Of a stretch of 64,000 bases of DNA, positions 16,524 to 24,313 are shown piece by piece. The position numbers and the translations under genes were made by a program. Below the pieces are notes generated by a model. That model had not been told where the DNA came from. It searched no databases and worked only from the letters and a program-made list of their open reading frames with translations. Every line of letters starts with the position of its first letter. Positions within the stretch are counted from its first letter, which is position 1. Source of the stretch: an uncultured Lachnospiraceae bacterium (GTDB lineage: Bacteria; Bacillota; Clostridia; Lachnospirales; Lachnospiraceae); NCBI GenBank assembly GCA_944381485.1, contig CALWLI010000006.1, positions 1 through 64,000 on the forward strand, in the 5' to 3' direction.

Positions 16524-17585
16524 ATGAGCGGTAAATACATTGCCTATGTAGGCTCATATTCCTATTTGGGAAAGGCAAAGGGCATAACAGTCTATGACAT
16601 AGACTTGAAGAACGGCTATTTTAAGAGAAGATGCGAGGTGGAGGTGGACAATGCCTCATATGTGGTATACTCCCACGACAAAAAGTTTCTCTACAGTATA
16701 GCTGACGAGGGCGTGGTTTCTTTCAGGATACTGCCCAACGGAACATTAAATCGTGTTAACTGCGCGAAGATAAACGGAATGAGAGGCTGCCATCTGTCGG
16801 TGACTCCTGATAACAAGTACATCTGTGTCTCAGGATTCCATGACGGAAAGCTGACCGTGCTTGAGATAAACAAGGACGGCACAGTGGGCAAGATAAAGTA
16901 TGAGGTCTACAATCAGGGCTACGGCTCCATAGCCGAGAGAAACTTCAGCCCCCATGTGAGATGCTCAAAGGTAACACCGGACAACAAATATCTCTTCTCT
17001 GTGGACTCGGGAATAGACCAGGTAAAGATATTCAAGTTTGATCCCCATACTGATGAGGAGTTAAGACAGGTGGACGCCATCAGATGTGAGAGAGGATCAT
17101 CTCCCAGATTCTTCAGGTTCAGCCCTGACGGAAGGTTCTTGTATCTGGTATATGAGATCAAAAACGTTATAGAGGTCTACTCCTACAGGGCCGGTGAGAG
17201 AGGCCCCATAGTGGAGAAGGTACAGAGCATATCCACCACGGCGGACAAGACAGGAAATCCCAATATAGCAGCCTGCAGCATAAAGCTCAGCGATGACGGG
17301 AAGCACGTGTTCTGCTCAAACGCAGGGGAGAATACAGTCACCATGTATGACAGAGACGAGGAGACAGGCCTTCTCACCATGAAGAACTCCCTCCCCATAA
17401 GCGGAGATTATCCGAAGGATATTGCCATATTCCCGGACGGTGAGCACATGGTGGTGGCAAATCACGGCAGCGGAACACTTACCTTTTTCAAGGTGGATTA
17501 TGAGAGATCGCTTATAGTCATGAATAAGCTCCCTCTGGAGGTAAATCAGCCCAACTGTATAAGGATAGTCGAACTTACAAAGTAA
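16524..17585 (+). CDS. Lactonase family protein (6-phosphogluconolactonase YbhE type)
   Basis: The protein is 353 residues, the usual size of the seven-bladed beta-propeller lactonase family. Blades repeat the pattern NKYICVSGFHDGKLTV, NKYLFSVDSGIDQVKIF, GRFLYLVYEIKNVIEVY, GKHVFCSNAGENTVTMYD and GEHMVVANHGSGTLTFF. YbhE members hydrolyse 6-phosphogluconolactone in the oxidative pentose phosphate pathway; other members have different substrates. The start follows GCAGGAGGAAAAAATTT. It is a single gene with its own promoter and terminator. Confidence 0.8.
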   Translation: MSGKYIAYVGSYSYLGKAKGITVYDIDLKNGYFKRRCEVEVDNASYVVYSHDKKFLYSIADEGVVSFRILPNGTLNRVNCAKINGMRGCHLSVTPDNKYICVSGFHDGKLTVLEINKDGTVGKIKYEVYNQGYGSIAERNFSPHVRCSKVTPDNKYLFSVDSGIDQVKIFKFDPHTDEELRQVDAIRCERGSSPRFFRFSPDGRFLYLVYEIKNVIEVYSYRAGERGPIVEKVQSISTTADKTGNPNIAACSIKLSDDGKHVFCSNAGENTVTMYDRDEETGLLTMKNSLPISGDYPKDIAIFPDGEHMVVANHGSGTLTFFKVDYERSLIVMNKLPLEVNQPNCIRIVELTK

Positions 17586-17592
17586 AGGATGA

Positions 17593-17638
17593 AGAGAGCG
17601 GATACCGAGACTGAGATCCCGGGTTCCGCTCTCTTTTA
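17593..17638 (+). terminator. Terminator after the lactonase gene
   Basis: AGAGAGCGGA (17593-17602) pairs with TCCGCTCTCT (17625-17634), followed by TTTTAAG. Confidence 0.85.
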
Positions 17639-17666
17639 AGTTTTTTATTAAAAACAAAGTCGGGAG

Positions 17667-17695
17667 TTGACATTTTTTATGAGAGGGAATATAAT
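17667..17695 (+). promoter_or_regulatory. Consensus sigma-A promoter of perR-reverse rubrerythrin
   Basis: TTGACA (17667-17672), 17 bases, TATAAT (17690-17695). Both boxes and the spacer are the exact consensus, so this should be very strong unless repressed. Confidence 0.92.
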
Positions 17696-17706
17696 GAGAT
17701 TAAATT

Positions 17707-17725
17707 AATAATAGTAATGATTATT
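17707..17725 (+). promoter_or_regulatory. Per/Fur-type box
   Basis: AATAATAGTAATGATTATT is a partly symmetrical A/T-rich site with AATAAT and ATTATT arms, like Per and Fur boxes. It lies about 5-25 bases after the expected transcription start, a position suited to repression by the adjacent PerR-like protein. Confidence 0.7.
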
Positions 17726-17759
17726 GTTTTAATTTTGTTTTACCCTACATGGAGATTTA

Positions 17760-18161
17760 ATGAAGGTCGTTAAGAATTCAAAAAAGAGAGATGCTGTGAG
17801 AGCCTATATTATGGGAACTGACAGTCACCCCACGGCAGAGGAGATCTACGCCAAGGTAAGGACAATCTTTCCCAGGATAAGCCTCGGCACAGTCTACAGG
17901 AATCTGAACCAGATGGAGGAGTCCGGAGAGATAAAGAGGCTAAGCTTTACCGACGGGCCTGATCACTATGACTATAATACCTCCACCCACTATCACTATA
18001 TCTGCCGCAAATGCGGTAGGATATATGACATGCCTACGGGAGTCAAGGATGCTATACTGAAGGCAGTGGAGGCGGGAGCTCCGGGAACTGTGGAGTCTCA
18101 CGACCTTGTGTTTTACGGTGTGTGTAATGAATGCCGGAATTCATCCGGAAATTTATTATAA
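17760..18161 (+). CDS. perR: PerR/Fur family regulator
   Basis: The protein is 133 residues. The winged helix includes DSHPTAEEIYAKVR and ISLGTVYRNLNQMEESGEIKRL. The metal region has DHYDYNTSTHYHYICRKCGRIYD with the CxxC structural zinc pair, and VCNEC gives the second CxxC. The His/Asp set matches PerR, the peroxide sensor that oxidises a regulatory His. It is followed after 32 bases by reverse rubrerythrin, a peroxide-reducing enzyme, and preceded by a Per-like box. This supports autoregulated oxidative stress control; Fur cannot be ruled out from sequence. Confidence 0.85.
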   Translation: MKVVKNSKKRDAVRAYIMGTDSHPTAEEIYAKVRTIFPRISLGTVYRNLNQMEESGEIKRLSFTDGPDHYDYNTSTHYHYICRKCGRIYDMPTGVKDAILKAVEAGAPGTVESHDLVFYGVCNECRNSSGNLL

Positions 18162-18193
18162 ATCAATAATTTTATATAAAAGGAGAAAAAACT

Positions 18194-18739
18194 ATGAAGA
18201 CTTGGGTATGTACAGTATGCGGATATGTATGTGAGGGAGAGAATCCTCCTGCAGAGTGTCCTGTTTGCCACGCTCCCGCTGAGAAGTTCAAAGAGCAGGG
18301 CGGCGACGGAATGACATGGGCTGCAGAGCATGTTGTTGGTGTTGCACAGGGAGCACCCGAGGATATAATGAATGACCTCAGAGCTAACTTTGAGGGAGAG
18401 TGCACAGAGGTAGGAATGTACCTTGCAATGGCAAGAGTAGCTCACAGAGAGGGATATCCCGAGATCGGTGAGTACTGGAGAAGAGCAGCTCTTGAGGAAG
18501 CTGAGCACGCAGCTAAGTTTGCAGAGCTTCTCGGAGAGGTCCTCACAGACTCAACAAAGAAGAACCTTGAGATGAGAGTTGCAGCTGAGAACGGAGCTAC
18601 AGCAGGAAAGACAGACCTTGCAAAGAGAGCAAAAGCCCTCAACCTTGACGCTATCCACGACACAGTTCATGAGATGGCTCGTGACGAGGCAAGACACGGA
18701 AAGGCATTCGCAGGTCTTCTTAAGAGATACTTCGGTTAA
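18194..18739 (+). CDS. Reverse rubrerythrin (NADH peroxidase component)
   Basis: The 181-residue protein has the rubredoxin-like FeS4 domain first (Cys6, Cys9, Cys22, Cys25), then a four-helix di-iron domain from about residue 35 with [23 protein letters not shown] and DEARHGKAF. This order is opposite to classical rubrerythrin and defines reverse rubrerythrins, which reduce peroxide and oxygen in anaerobes using electrons from NADH reductases. The start follows AAAAGGAGAAAAAACT. It is the second gene of the perR transcript. Confidence 0.92.
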   Translation: MKTWVCTVCGYVCEGENPPAECPVCHAPAEKFKEQGGDGMTWAAEHVVGVAQGAPEDIMNDLRANFEGECTEVGMYLAMARVAHREGYPEIGEYWRRAALEEAEHAAKFAELLGEVLTDSTKKNLEMRVAAENGATAGKTDLAKRAKALNLDAIHDTVHEMARDEARHGKAFAGLLKRYFG

Positions 18740-18767
18740 TAGAACCTTGTAAATAAGAGGTTTTCCG

Positions 18768-18798
18768 GAGGGCGGGCAGAGATGCCCGCCCTCTTTTA
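18768..18798 (+). terminator. Terminator after reverse rubrerythrin
   Basis: GAGGGCGGGCA and TGCCCGCCCTC form an 11-pair GC-rich stem with loop GAGA, followed by TTTTA. Confidence 0.95.
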
Positions 18799-18819
18799 TC
18801 TTTTCGTTAGGCATAAAGC

Positions 18820-19507
18820 TTAGAGATTCAATAACTGCTTCTTCTTGGCGTCAAATTCATCTTGGGAGATGACCCCACTATCCAATAAGTCCTTGTATTT
18901 TTTTAATTCGTCCGCATTGCTTTGAGATACTTCTTGTTTAACGACAGTTTGTTGATTGCTTTTATTTTTTGCTTGTCTTTCAAGAAGCAATTCGCTGATA
19001 GCCTGATGTATTTCATCCTTATTCTCAATGCCTGTAAACACCAGTCTGCCGGAAGATGACGATACAGAAACGCCCTTAAGCAGGGAGCTTGTTCCGACGG
19101 CAGAGATGGAATCCAATGGTATATCCACTCGCTTTCCGAACATGGCTTTTCCATATACCCTTTTGTCGGTTACAGTTAATTCACTTTTTCCATAGGCGTA
19201 CCAAACAAAACGTGAAATGAGTATTCCCTCTCCACCTCCAAAAACAGCAAAAGATAAAAGAAAGAATAGGTATGGCTGTAAATGGCTCAAGTAATCCGGG
19301 CATATCGCCACTGAAAATATCAGATATAAATGTGAACAATACTCCGAGTGCTGACGGACCTATAACAATAAACCAAAAAGCTATGCCGGCAATTAAAATC
19401 CAACGACAAAGCTTTTTTATAACATTGGACAGTTCACTTTTTATGATGATACGCTCTTCCACGATTACCCCCTGAAAATAACTGGCGTTTTGCTTTTTAA
19501 ACGTCAT
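18820..19507 (-). pseudogene. Frameshifted membrane protein with PH-like and SHOCT regions
   Basis: Two overlapping minus-strand frames together look like one gene. The upstream frame (19507-19181) gives about 80 residues with two hydrophobic segments (RWILIAGIAFWFIVIGPSAL). The downstream frame (19311-18820) continues with LFFLLSFAVFGGGEGILI, then a PH-like region (KSELTVTDKRVYGKAMFGKR) and a C-terminal SHOCT motif (YKDLLDSGVISQDEFDAKK). The frames meet in a pyrimidine-rich run around 19235-19275. The downstream frame has no ribosome site at its first Met. A +1 change in that run would join them. It could be a true pseudogene, a sequencing error or programmed shifting. Confidence 0.6.
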
Positions 19508-19625
19508 TTTCTCATCAAATTTGTTTTATTCCATTATATATATATAAAGTCAATAAAATCGAAGAAACTCCTTCAAAAATACATTTTAAGAAAGATGAAA
19601 TAAGAAATATAAAACCTTAAATCTA

Positions 19626-19654
19626 TGGACTTTAAACTTTTTAAGTGTTATAGT
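19626..19654 (+). promoter_or_regulatory. Promoter of rubrerythrin
   Basis: TGGACT and TATAGT are 17 bases apart, 57 bases before the start codon. Confidence 0.5.
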
Positions 19655-19710
19655 TAACTCAAATAAAGAACCGAAAGTTCTGAAAAGCAAATTAAAGGAG
19701 GAATCAAAAA

Positions 19711-20250
19711 ATGGCAAACAAGTACGCAGGCACAAAGACAGAGAAGAACCTTCAGGATGCTTTTGCAGGGGAGTCAATGGCAAGGAATAAATACACCTAC
19801 TACGCTTCAATAGCAGACAAAGCAGGCTATAAGCAGATGGCGGCTCTTTATCTTGAGACAGCAGACAATGAGAAAGAGCATGCAAAGATGTGGTTCAAGG
19901 AGCTCAATGATATTTCTGATCCCGCAGAGAACCTTAAGGCTGCAGCTGCAGGTGAGAACTATGAGTGGACAGATATGTATGCCCGTATGGCCAGAGAGGC
20001 TGAGGAAGAGGGATTTACAGAGCTTGCCGCAAAGTTCAGAATGGTAGCTGAGGTTGAGGCCGCTCATGAGAAGAGATATAAGGCTCTCCTTGCAAGACTT
20101 AAATCAGAGACCACCTTCAAGACCGAGGCTCCTCTCGGATGGAAGTGCCGCAACTGCGGATACATCTACGAGGGCGAGGAGGCACCTGAGGTATGTCCTT
20201 GCTGCGCTCATCCCAGAGCTTACTTTGAGAGACTTGCCATAAATTATTAA
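19711..20250 (+). CDS. rbr: Rubrerythrin
   Basis: The protein is 179 residues in the classical order: di-iron four-helix domain (1-135) with [28 protein letters not shown] and [10 protein letters not shown], then a rubredoxin domain with WKCRNCGY and [11 protein letters not shown]. Rubrerythrins reduce hydrogen peroxide in anaerobes. The start follows AAAGGAGGAATCAAAAA. It has its own promoter and terminator and lies 1.5 kb from the reverse rubrerythrin. Confidence 0.95.
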   Translation: MANKYAGTKTEKNLQDAFAGESMARNKYTYYASIADKAGYKQMAALYLETADNEKEHAKMWFKELNDISDPAENLKAAAAGENYEWTDMYARMAREAEEEGFTELAAKFRMVAEVEAAHEKRYKALLARLKSETTFKTEAPLGWKCRNCGYIYEGEEAPEVCPCCAHPRAYFERLAINY

Positions 20251-20288
20251 TATGGTGTCGTATCAAAGGGAAAAATAAAGGGTTTTTT

Positions 20289-20326
20289 AAGCTGCTCTCC
20301 GTAAAAAAACGGAGGGCAGCTTTTTT
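20289..20326 (+). terminator. Terminator after rubrerythrin
   Basis: AAGCTGCTCTCCGT and ACGGAGGGCAGCTT form a 14-pair stem with one wobble, followed by TTTT. Confidence 0.92.
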
Positions 20327-20424
20327 GACCCGAGTCTCTATCATATGGAGAATACCCGGATAAAATTATCGATTTCGTAAGATTATTTTTCGCTTTATCC
20401 CCCCTATATTGAAAAGCTTTTGTA

Positions 20425-20453
20425 TTGCGTTAAATATTGCCATAGGTTAGAAT
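20425..20453 (+). promoter_or_regulatory. Promoter of the lepB operon
   Basis: TTGCGT (20425-20430) and TAGAAT (20448-20453) are 17 bases apart. Confidence 0.6.
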
Positions 20454-20480
20454 AGTAGGGGTCAAAATATATTATCGGCG

Positions 20481-21251
20481 GTGAAGGATTTGGAAAAAGA
20501 AAATATGGATAACATAAACGAGGAGAAGGGAAGATCAGGCGGTCTTAAAGCGGAGATCATCAGCTGGATACAGGTGATATTGGCGGCCGTCATCATAGCC
20601 TTTGTCCTCAATAATTTTATAATAGCAAACTCCAAGGTGCCTACAGGCTCCATGGAGACAACCATAATGTCAGGAGACAGGGTGATAGGCTCAAGATTAA
20701 GCTATACCTTCGGAGATCCGGAGAGAGGAGACATAGCCATCTTCAAATTCGGTTGGATATGTGAGAACTGTGAGCGGGCCATGGGTGAATCCCCGGCTCC
20801 CGAGATCTGTCCCTTCTGCGGGGAGGAGATAAAAAAGCCGGAAACTCTCTACTATGTAAAGAGAGTTATCGGAGTTCCGGGAGACATAGTTGAGATAAAG
20901 AGAGAGGGCACAGTGGCGGAATCGGAGGTCGATCCCTCCCCCTCACTTCCCTCTCCCGATGAAAACGGAAATTATCCCGGAGCTTCCGTGTACGTGAACG
21001 GGGAGAAGCTTCCCGAGGATTACCTCAAGGAGCCTATGGTATATCTCTATCTCGGAGATAACGCGGAAAAGTACGGAACTGAGGACGGAGTGTACAGATT
21101 TGAGGTCCCTGAGGGCTGCTATTTTATGATGGGAGACAACAGAAATAATTCCATGGATGCAAGGTTCTGGAATGACCCCTTCATATCCGCCGACAAGATA
21201 ATCGCGAAGGTGATGCTGAGATACTTCCCCAACCCGGGATTACTTAAATAG
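20481..21251 (+). CDS. lepB: Signal peptidase I with a Cys4 insertion
   Basis: The protein is up to 256 residues. It has one N-terminal membrane helix (about 26-48) and then the catalytic Ser57 in PTGSMETT, Lys127 in YYVKRVIGVPGD and the box E motif GDNRNNSMDARFW. It cleaves signal peptides outside the membrane. Between boxes C and D lies an insertion with Cys94, Cys97, Cys110 and Cys113 (CENC and CPFC), a likely zinc ribbon. The start is uncertain: GTG at 20481, TTG at 20490 and ATG at 20505 are all possible and none has an ideal ribosome site. The trigger-factor-like lipoprotein follows after 46 bases. Confidence 0.9.
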   Translation: MKDLEKENMDNINEEKGRSGGLKAEIISWIQVILAAVIIAFVLNNFIIANSKVPTGSMETTIMSGDRVIGSRLSYTFGDPERGDIAIFKFGWICENCERAMGESPAPEICPFCGEEIKKPETLYYVKRVIGVPGDIVEIKREGTVAESEVDPSPSLPSPDENGNYPGASVYVNGEKLPEDYLKEPMVYLYLGDNAEKYGTEDGVYRFEVPEGCYFMMGDNRNNSMDARFWNDPFISADKIIAKVMLRYFPNPGLLK

Positions 21252-21297
21252 AGTTTACAAGACGAAGAATGATTAAAGCATAAAAGAGGAGAGTATT

Positions 21298-22491
21298 ATG
21301 AGAAAAAAGATTGCTGTAAGTGCGCTTATCGTAGCCGCAGCCGTTTTTGCGGCCTGGGGCTGCGGAAAGAAGGAGGCTGAGCCGGAGTCCTCAGCTGTCG
21401 AGACTGAGGCTGAGACCGAGGAGGAGAGCGAGGAGTCGGAGGAGGAAGAGCCCATAAGGCCTGAGAACCTCGGAGAGATCCGGCTTGGAGACTACAAGGG
21501 AATAGAGGTGGAGACAGAGGAGCCCTACATAGTCACCGACGAGGAGGTGGATATATATATAAACAGCTATATACTTCCTCAGCACAAGCAGTCGGTGGAT
21601 GATGAGATAACAGAGGGAGATACCGTAAACATAGATTATGTGGGAAGGATGGACGGTGTGGCCTTTGACGGAGGCAGCGCCGAGGGAACAGACCTTACCA
21701 TAGGCTCAGGCCGTTTTATAGACGGATTTGAGGACGGACTTATAGGCTACAAGAAGGGAGACAAGGTGGACGTGAATGTCACCTTTCCGGACCCCTATGA
21801 GAGCAATCCCGACCTTGCAGGAAAGCCTGCGGTTTTTGAAGTCACGGTCAACGATGTGAAGAGAACCCCGGAGCTCACTGATGCGATAGTTTCGGAGCTG
21901 GATACCGAGTGCAAGACGGTAGCCGAGTACAAGAGAAAGCTCAAGGATCAGTTCCAGGAGAATGCCGACTATTCGGCAAGGCAGGCCCTCTCCTACGCCG
22001 CCATAGAGAAGGTTGTGGAGAACTCCGAGGTAAGTCCTTCTGAGGAGGCTGTAGAGTGGAAGGTAAAGGACCTTATAAAGAATTATTTTGAGCCTGTAAT
22101 ACTTCAGTCCTACGGCATGTCCCTTGATGACGTGCTGGCCGCTCAGGGGAAGACCAGAGCGGACTATGAGGCCGAGCTTGAGTCTGTTGCAACGGATACG
22201 GTAAAACAGATAATGGTGGCTGATGAGGTGGCAAGGCTTCAAAACATAGTGGTCACAGAGGCTGACCTCAAGGAGTATGCGGACGGAAACAATGTCAGCT
22301 TTGACGAGTTCATAGATACTTTCGGAAGAGAGAGGGCTGAGCAGACAGTTCTTGAGCAGAAGGCCATAGACTTTGTTGTGGACAATGCCGTTGTAAAGTA
22401 TGTATCTCCTGAGGAGGCGGCATCCGAGCCTCAGCCTGAGGACTTGGAGCTTCCCGAGGAAGAGACGGAAGAGGCTGAAACGGAGGAATAA
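21298..22491 (+). CDS. Trigger-factor-like lipoprotein with FKBP-type prolyl isomerase domain
   Basis: The 397-residue protein has a lipoprotein signal (Cys22 in AWGC), an acidic linker (25-55) and then an FKBP-like domain (about 100-190) with GDTVNIDYVGRMDG and FIDGFEDGLIGYKKGD. A helical trigger-factor C-terminal-like domain follows (195-365), and the tail is very acidic. It lacks the ribosome-binding N-domain, so it is a surface chaperone rather than the cytosolic factor. It lies just after signal peptidase, which suits folding of exported proteins. Confidence 0.88.
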   Translation: MRKKIAVSALIVAAAVFAAWGCGKKEAEPESSAVETEAETEEESEESEEEEPIRPENLGEIRLGDYKGIEVETEEPYIVTDEEVDIYINSYILPQHKQSVDDEITEGDTVNIDYVGRMDGVAFDGGSAEGTDLTIGSGRFIDGFEDGLIGYKKGDKVDVNVTFPDPYESNPDLAGKPAVFEVTVNDVKRTPELTDAIVSELDTECKTVAEYKRKLKDQFQENADYSARQALSYAAIEKVVENSEVSPSEEAVEWKVKDLIKNYFEPVILQSYGMSLDDVLAAQGKTRADYEAELESVATDTVKQIMVADEVARLQNIVVTEADLKEYADGNNVSFDEFIDTFGRERAEQTVLEQKAIDFVVDNAVVKYVSPEEAASEPQPEDLELPEEETEEAETEE

Positions 22492-22496
22492 GACAG

Positions 22497-23498
22497 ATGG
22501 TAATTACTCAGACACCATTTCGCATGTCATTTTTCGGGGGAGGCACTGACTTCCCGGAGTATTATAAAAAAAATAAGGGGGCTGTCATATCGGCAACCTT
22601 CGACAAATACTGTTATGTGAGCGTGAGACATCTTCCCCGCTTTTTCGACTACAAAAACGAGCTTATATACTCAAAGATAGAGAGGGTAACTTCCGAGGAG
22701 GATATAGTTCATCCCGCTATAAGAAATGCCATGAAGATGATGGACATGCACGAGCTCAGGATAACCTATGACGCTGACCTTCCTGCAAGGAGCGGCCTTG
22801 GAACCAGCTCTTCCTTTGCTGTGGGAATGCTCAATGCCTTCTATGCCTTAAAGGGAAAATATGCTGACAAGAGGCGTCTGGCGGATGACGCCATCTACCT
22901 TGAGAGAGTGCTCTGCGACGAGGCGGGGGGTGTTCAGGACCAGATAGCTGCAGCTTTCGGAGGACTCAACAGGATAGATTTTGACGCTGACGGCTACAGG
23001 GTAAGCCCCATAATAATATCTCCTGAGAGAAAAAAGGAGTTGAACGACAGCCTGATGCTCTTCTTTACAGGCTTTTCCAGATTTTCGTCGGATATCCAGA
23101 CAGGGACAAAAAAGGCCATAGAGGACAAGGAGGCGGAGCTTAAGGAGATGTATAGCTTGGTGGATGAGGCTCAGACTGTGCTCACCGACAGACAGAGGCC
23201 GCTTTCGGAGTTCGGAAGACTCTTACATCACAACTGGGAGCTTAAGAGAGGCATAAGCAGCTCTATCTCCACAGATTCTATAGACGCTCTCTACAAAAAA
23301 GCCCTGGAGGCGGGAGCCCTGGGAGGCAAGCTTTTGGGAGCAGGGGGAGGAGGCTTCCTGCTGTTTTTTGTGGAGCCTGATATGAAGGAAAAAGTCAGGG
23401 AAGCCATGAAAGAATTACTATATGTTCCTTTTGAGTTTGAAAACAGTGGCACAAGTGTGGTACACTATTCACCTGAGAGCTACGAGCCTGAGCGATAA
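22497..23498 (+). CDS. GHMP kinase resembling D-glycero-D-manno-heptose 7-phosphate kinase
   Basis: The protein is 333 residues. It has the N-terminal TPFRMSFFGGGTDFPEYY, the GHMP ATP motif PARSGLGTSSSFAVG and the C-terminal GGKLLGAGGGGFLLFF loop. These match HddA-type sugar kinases, which phosphorylate heptose 7-phosphate at O-1 for GDP-heptose synthesis. Related kinases act on fucose, so the substrate is not certain. The ribosome site CGGAGGAA lies inside the end of the preceding gene, 5 bases away, which suggests translational coupling. A GmhA-like isomerase lies 18 kb downstream. Confidence 0.8.
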   Translation: MVITQTPFRMSFFGGGTDFPEYYKKNKGAVISATFDKYCYVSVRHLPRFFDYKNELIYSKIERVTSEEDIVHPAIRNAMKMMDMHELRITYDADLPARSGLGTSSSFAVGMLNAFYALKGKYADKRRLADDAIYLERVLCDEAGGVQDQIAAAFGGLNRIDFDADGYRVSPIIISPERKKELNDSLMLFFTGFSRFSSDIQTGTKKAIEDKEAELKEMYSLVDEAQTVLTDRQRPLSEFGRLLHHNWELKRGISSSISTDSIDALYKKALEAGALGGKLLGAGGGGFLLFFVEPDMKEKVREAMKELLYVPFEFENSGTSVVHYSPESYEPER

Positions 23499-23531
23499 GG
23501 GCTTTTAAATTTATTATTACAGAGGTGGAGT

Positions 23532-24110
23532 ATGGAACTGCTTAAAGAGAGGATAAGAAAAGACGGCATAGTAAAGGACGGAAATGTCTTGAAGGTGGAT
23601 TCTTTTTTGAACCATCAGATAGACGTGAAGCTTTTGGAGGAGATAGGCAAGGAATTCAAGAGACTTTTTGCCGACTGTGACATCAACAAGATCCTTACCA
23701 TAGAGGCTTCGGGAATAGGAATAGCCGTTGAGGTGGCAAGAGCCTTCGGAGTTCCGGTGGTTTTTGCAAAAAAATCAAAAACTAAAAACATCGCGGGAGA
23801 GGTATGGACCTCAAAGGTCATGTCCTACACCCACGGGAGAGAGTTCGACATAATCGTTTCCAAGGACTTTCTGGGAAGCTCGGACAAGGTGCTCATAGTT
23901 GACGACTTTCTGGCAAACGGAGCTGCCCTTGAGGGACTCATATCCCTTGTAAAGGACGCGGGAGCCGAGCTTTGCGGCTGCGGAATAGTCATAGAAAAGG
24001 GCTTCCAGCCCGGAGGAGATGCCCTGAGAAAGAAGGGAGTAAGGCTTGAGTCTCTGGCTATAGTGGAGTCCATGGATCCTGCCACGGGAAAGATAAGCTT
24101 CAGGGAATAG
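23532..24110 (+). CDS. xpt: Xanthine phosphoribosyltransferase
   Basis: The protein is 192 residues. It has the family N-terminus (MELLKERIRKDGIV), SFLNHQIDVKLLEEIGKEF, the PRPP-binding motif VLIVDDFLANGAA and the segment GFQPGGDALRKKGVRLESLA. It converts xanthine to XMP in purine salvage. The start follows AGAGGTGGAGT. Unlike many Bacillota xpt genes it has only 33 bases upstream, too short for a purine riboswitch. It is the last gene of the lepB transcript. Confidence 0.93.
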   Translation: MELLKERIRKDGIVKDGNVLKVDSFLNHQIDVKLLEEIGKEFKRLFADCDINKILTIEASGIGIAVEVARAFGVPVVFAKKSKTKNIAGEVWTSKVMSYTHGREFDIIVSKDFLGSSDKVLIVDDFLANGAALEGLISLVKDAGAELCGCGIVIEKGFQPGGDALRKKGVRLESLAIVESMDPATGKISFRE

Positions 24111-24185
24111 TGACTCCTTGATTTTTAAAGAGGAAATGTAAGATCCTTGTTAAAACTATACAAAAATTAAATATGAATTTCGTGC

Positions 24186-24228
24186 AAAAGAGGGAATATG
24201 TTTAAATCAATTGCATATTCCCTTTTTT
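24186..24228 (+). terminator. Terminator after xpt
   Basis: GGGAATATG (24192-24200) pairs with CATATTCCC (24214-24222), with an A run before and TTTTTT after. Confidence 0.88.
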
Positions 24229-24239
24229 AGTGTTAAAAT
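24211..24239 (+). promoter_or_regulatory. Promoter of the LacI regulator and allose-type locus
   Basis: TTGCAT (24211-24216) and TAAAAT (24234-24239) are 17 bases apart, with TG one base before the -10 (extended -10). The -35 overlaps the 3' arm of the xpt terminator. Confidence 0.55.
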
Positions 24240-24254
24240 CTTCCCATAAGTTAC

Positions 24255-24292
24255 GTAAACGATTACCGTAATCCTTTACCGTAATCCTTTAC
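24255..24292. promoter_or_regulatory. Three tandem LacI-type operators
   Basis: GTAAACGATTAC (24255-24266), GTAATCCTTTAC (24268-24279) and GTAATCCTTTAC (24281-24292) repeat with an exact 13-base period. All share GTAA at the left end and TTAC at the right end. The first looks like a LacI-family palindrome with a central CG. They lie between the promoter and the LacI gene. Confidence 0.75.
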
Positions 24293-24313
24293 TTAAGAGG
24301 GAAGGAAGCAGAT

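Noticed and set aside
23499..23531. Purine riboswitch before xpt
   Set aside because: Only 33 bases separate xpt from the preceding gene and none of the conserved purine aptamer loops is present.
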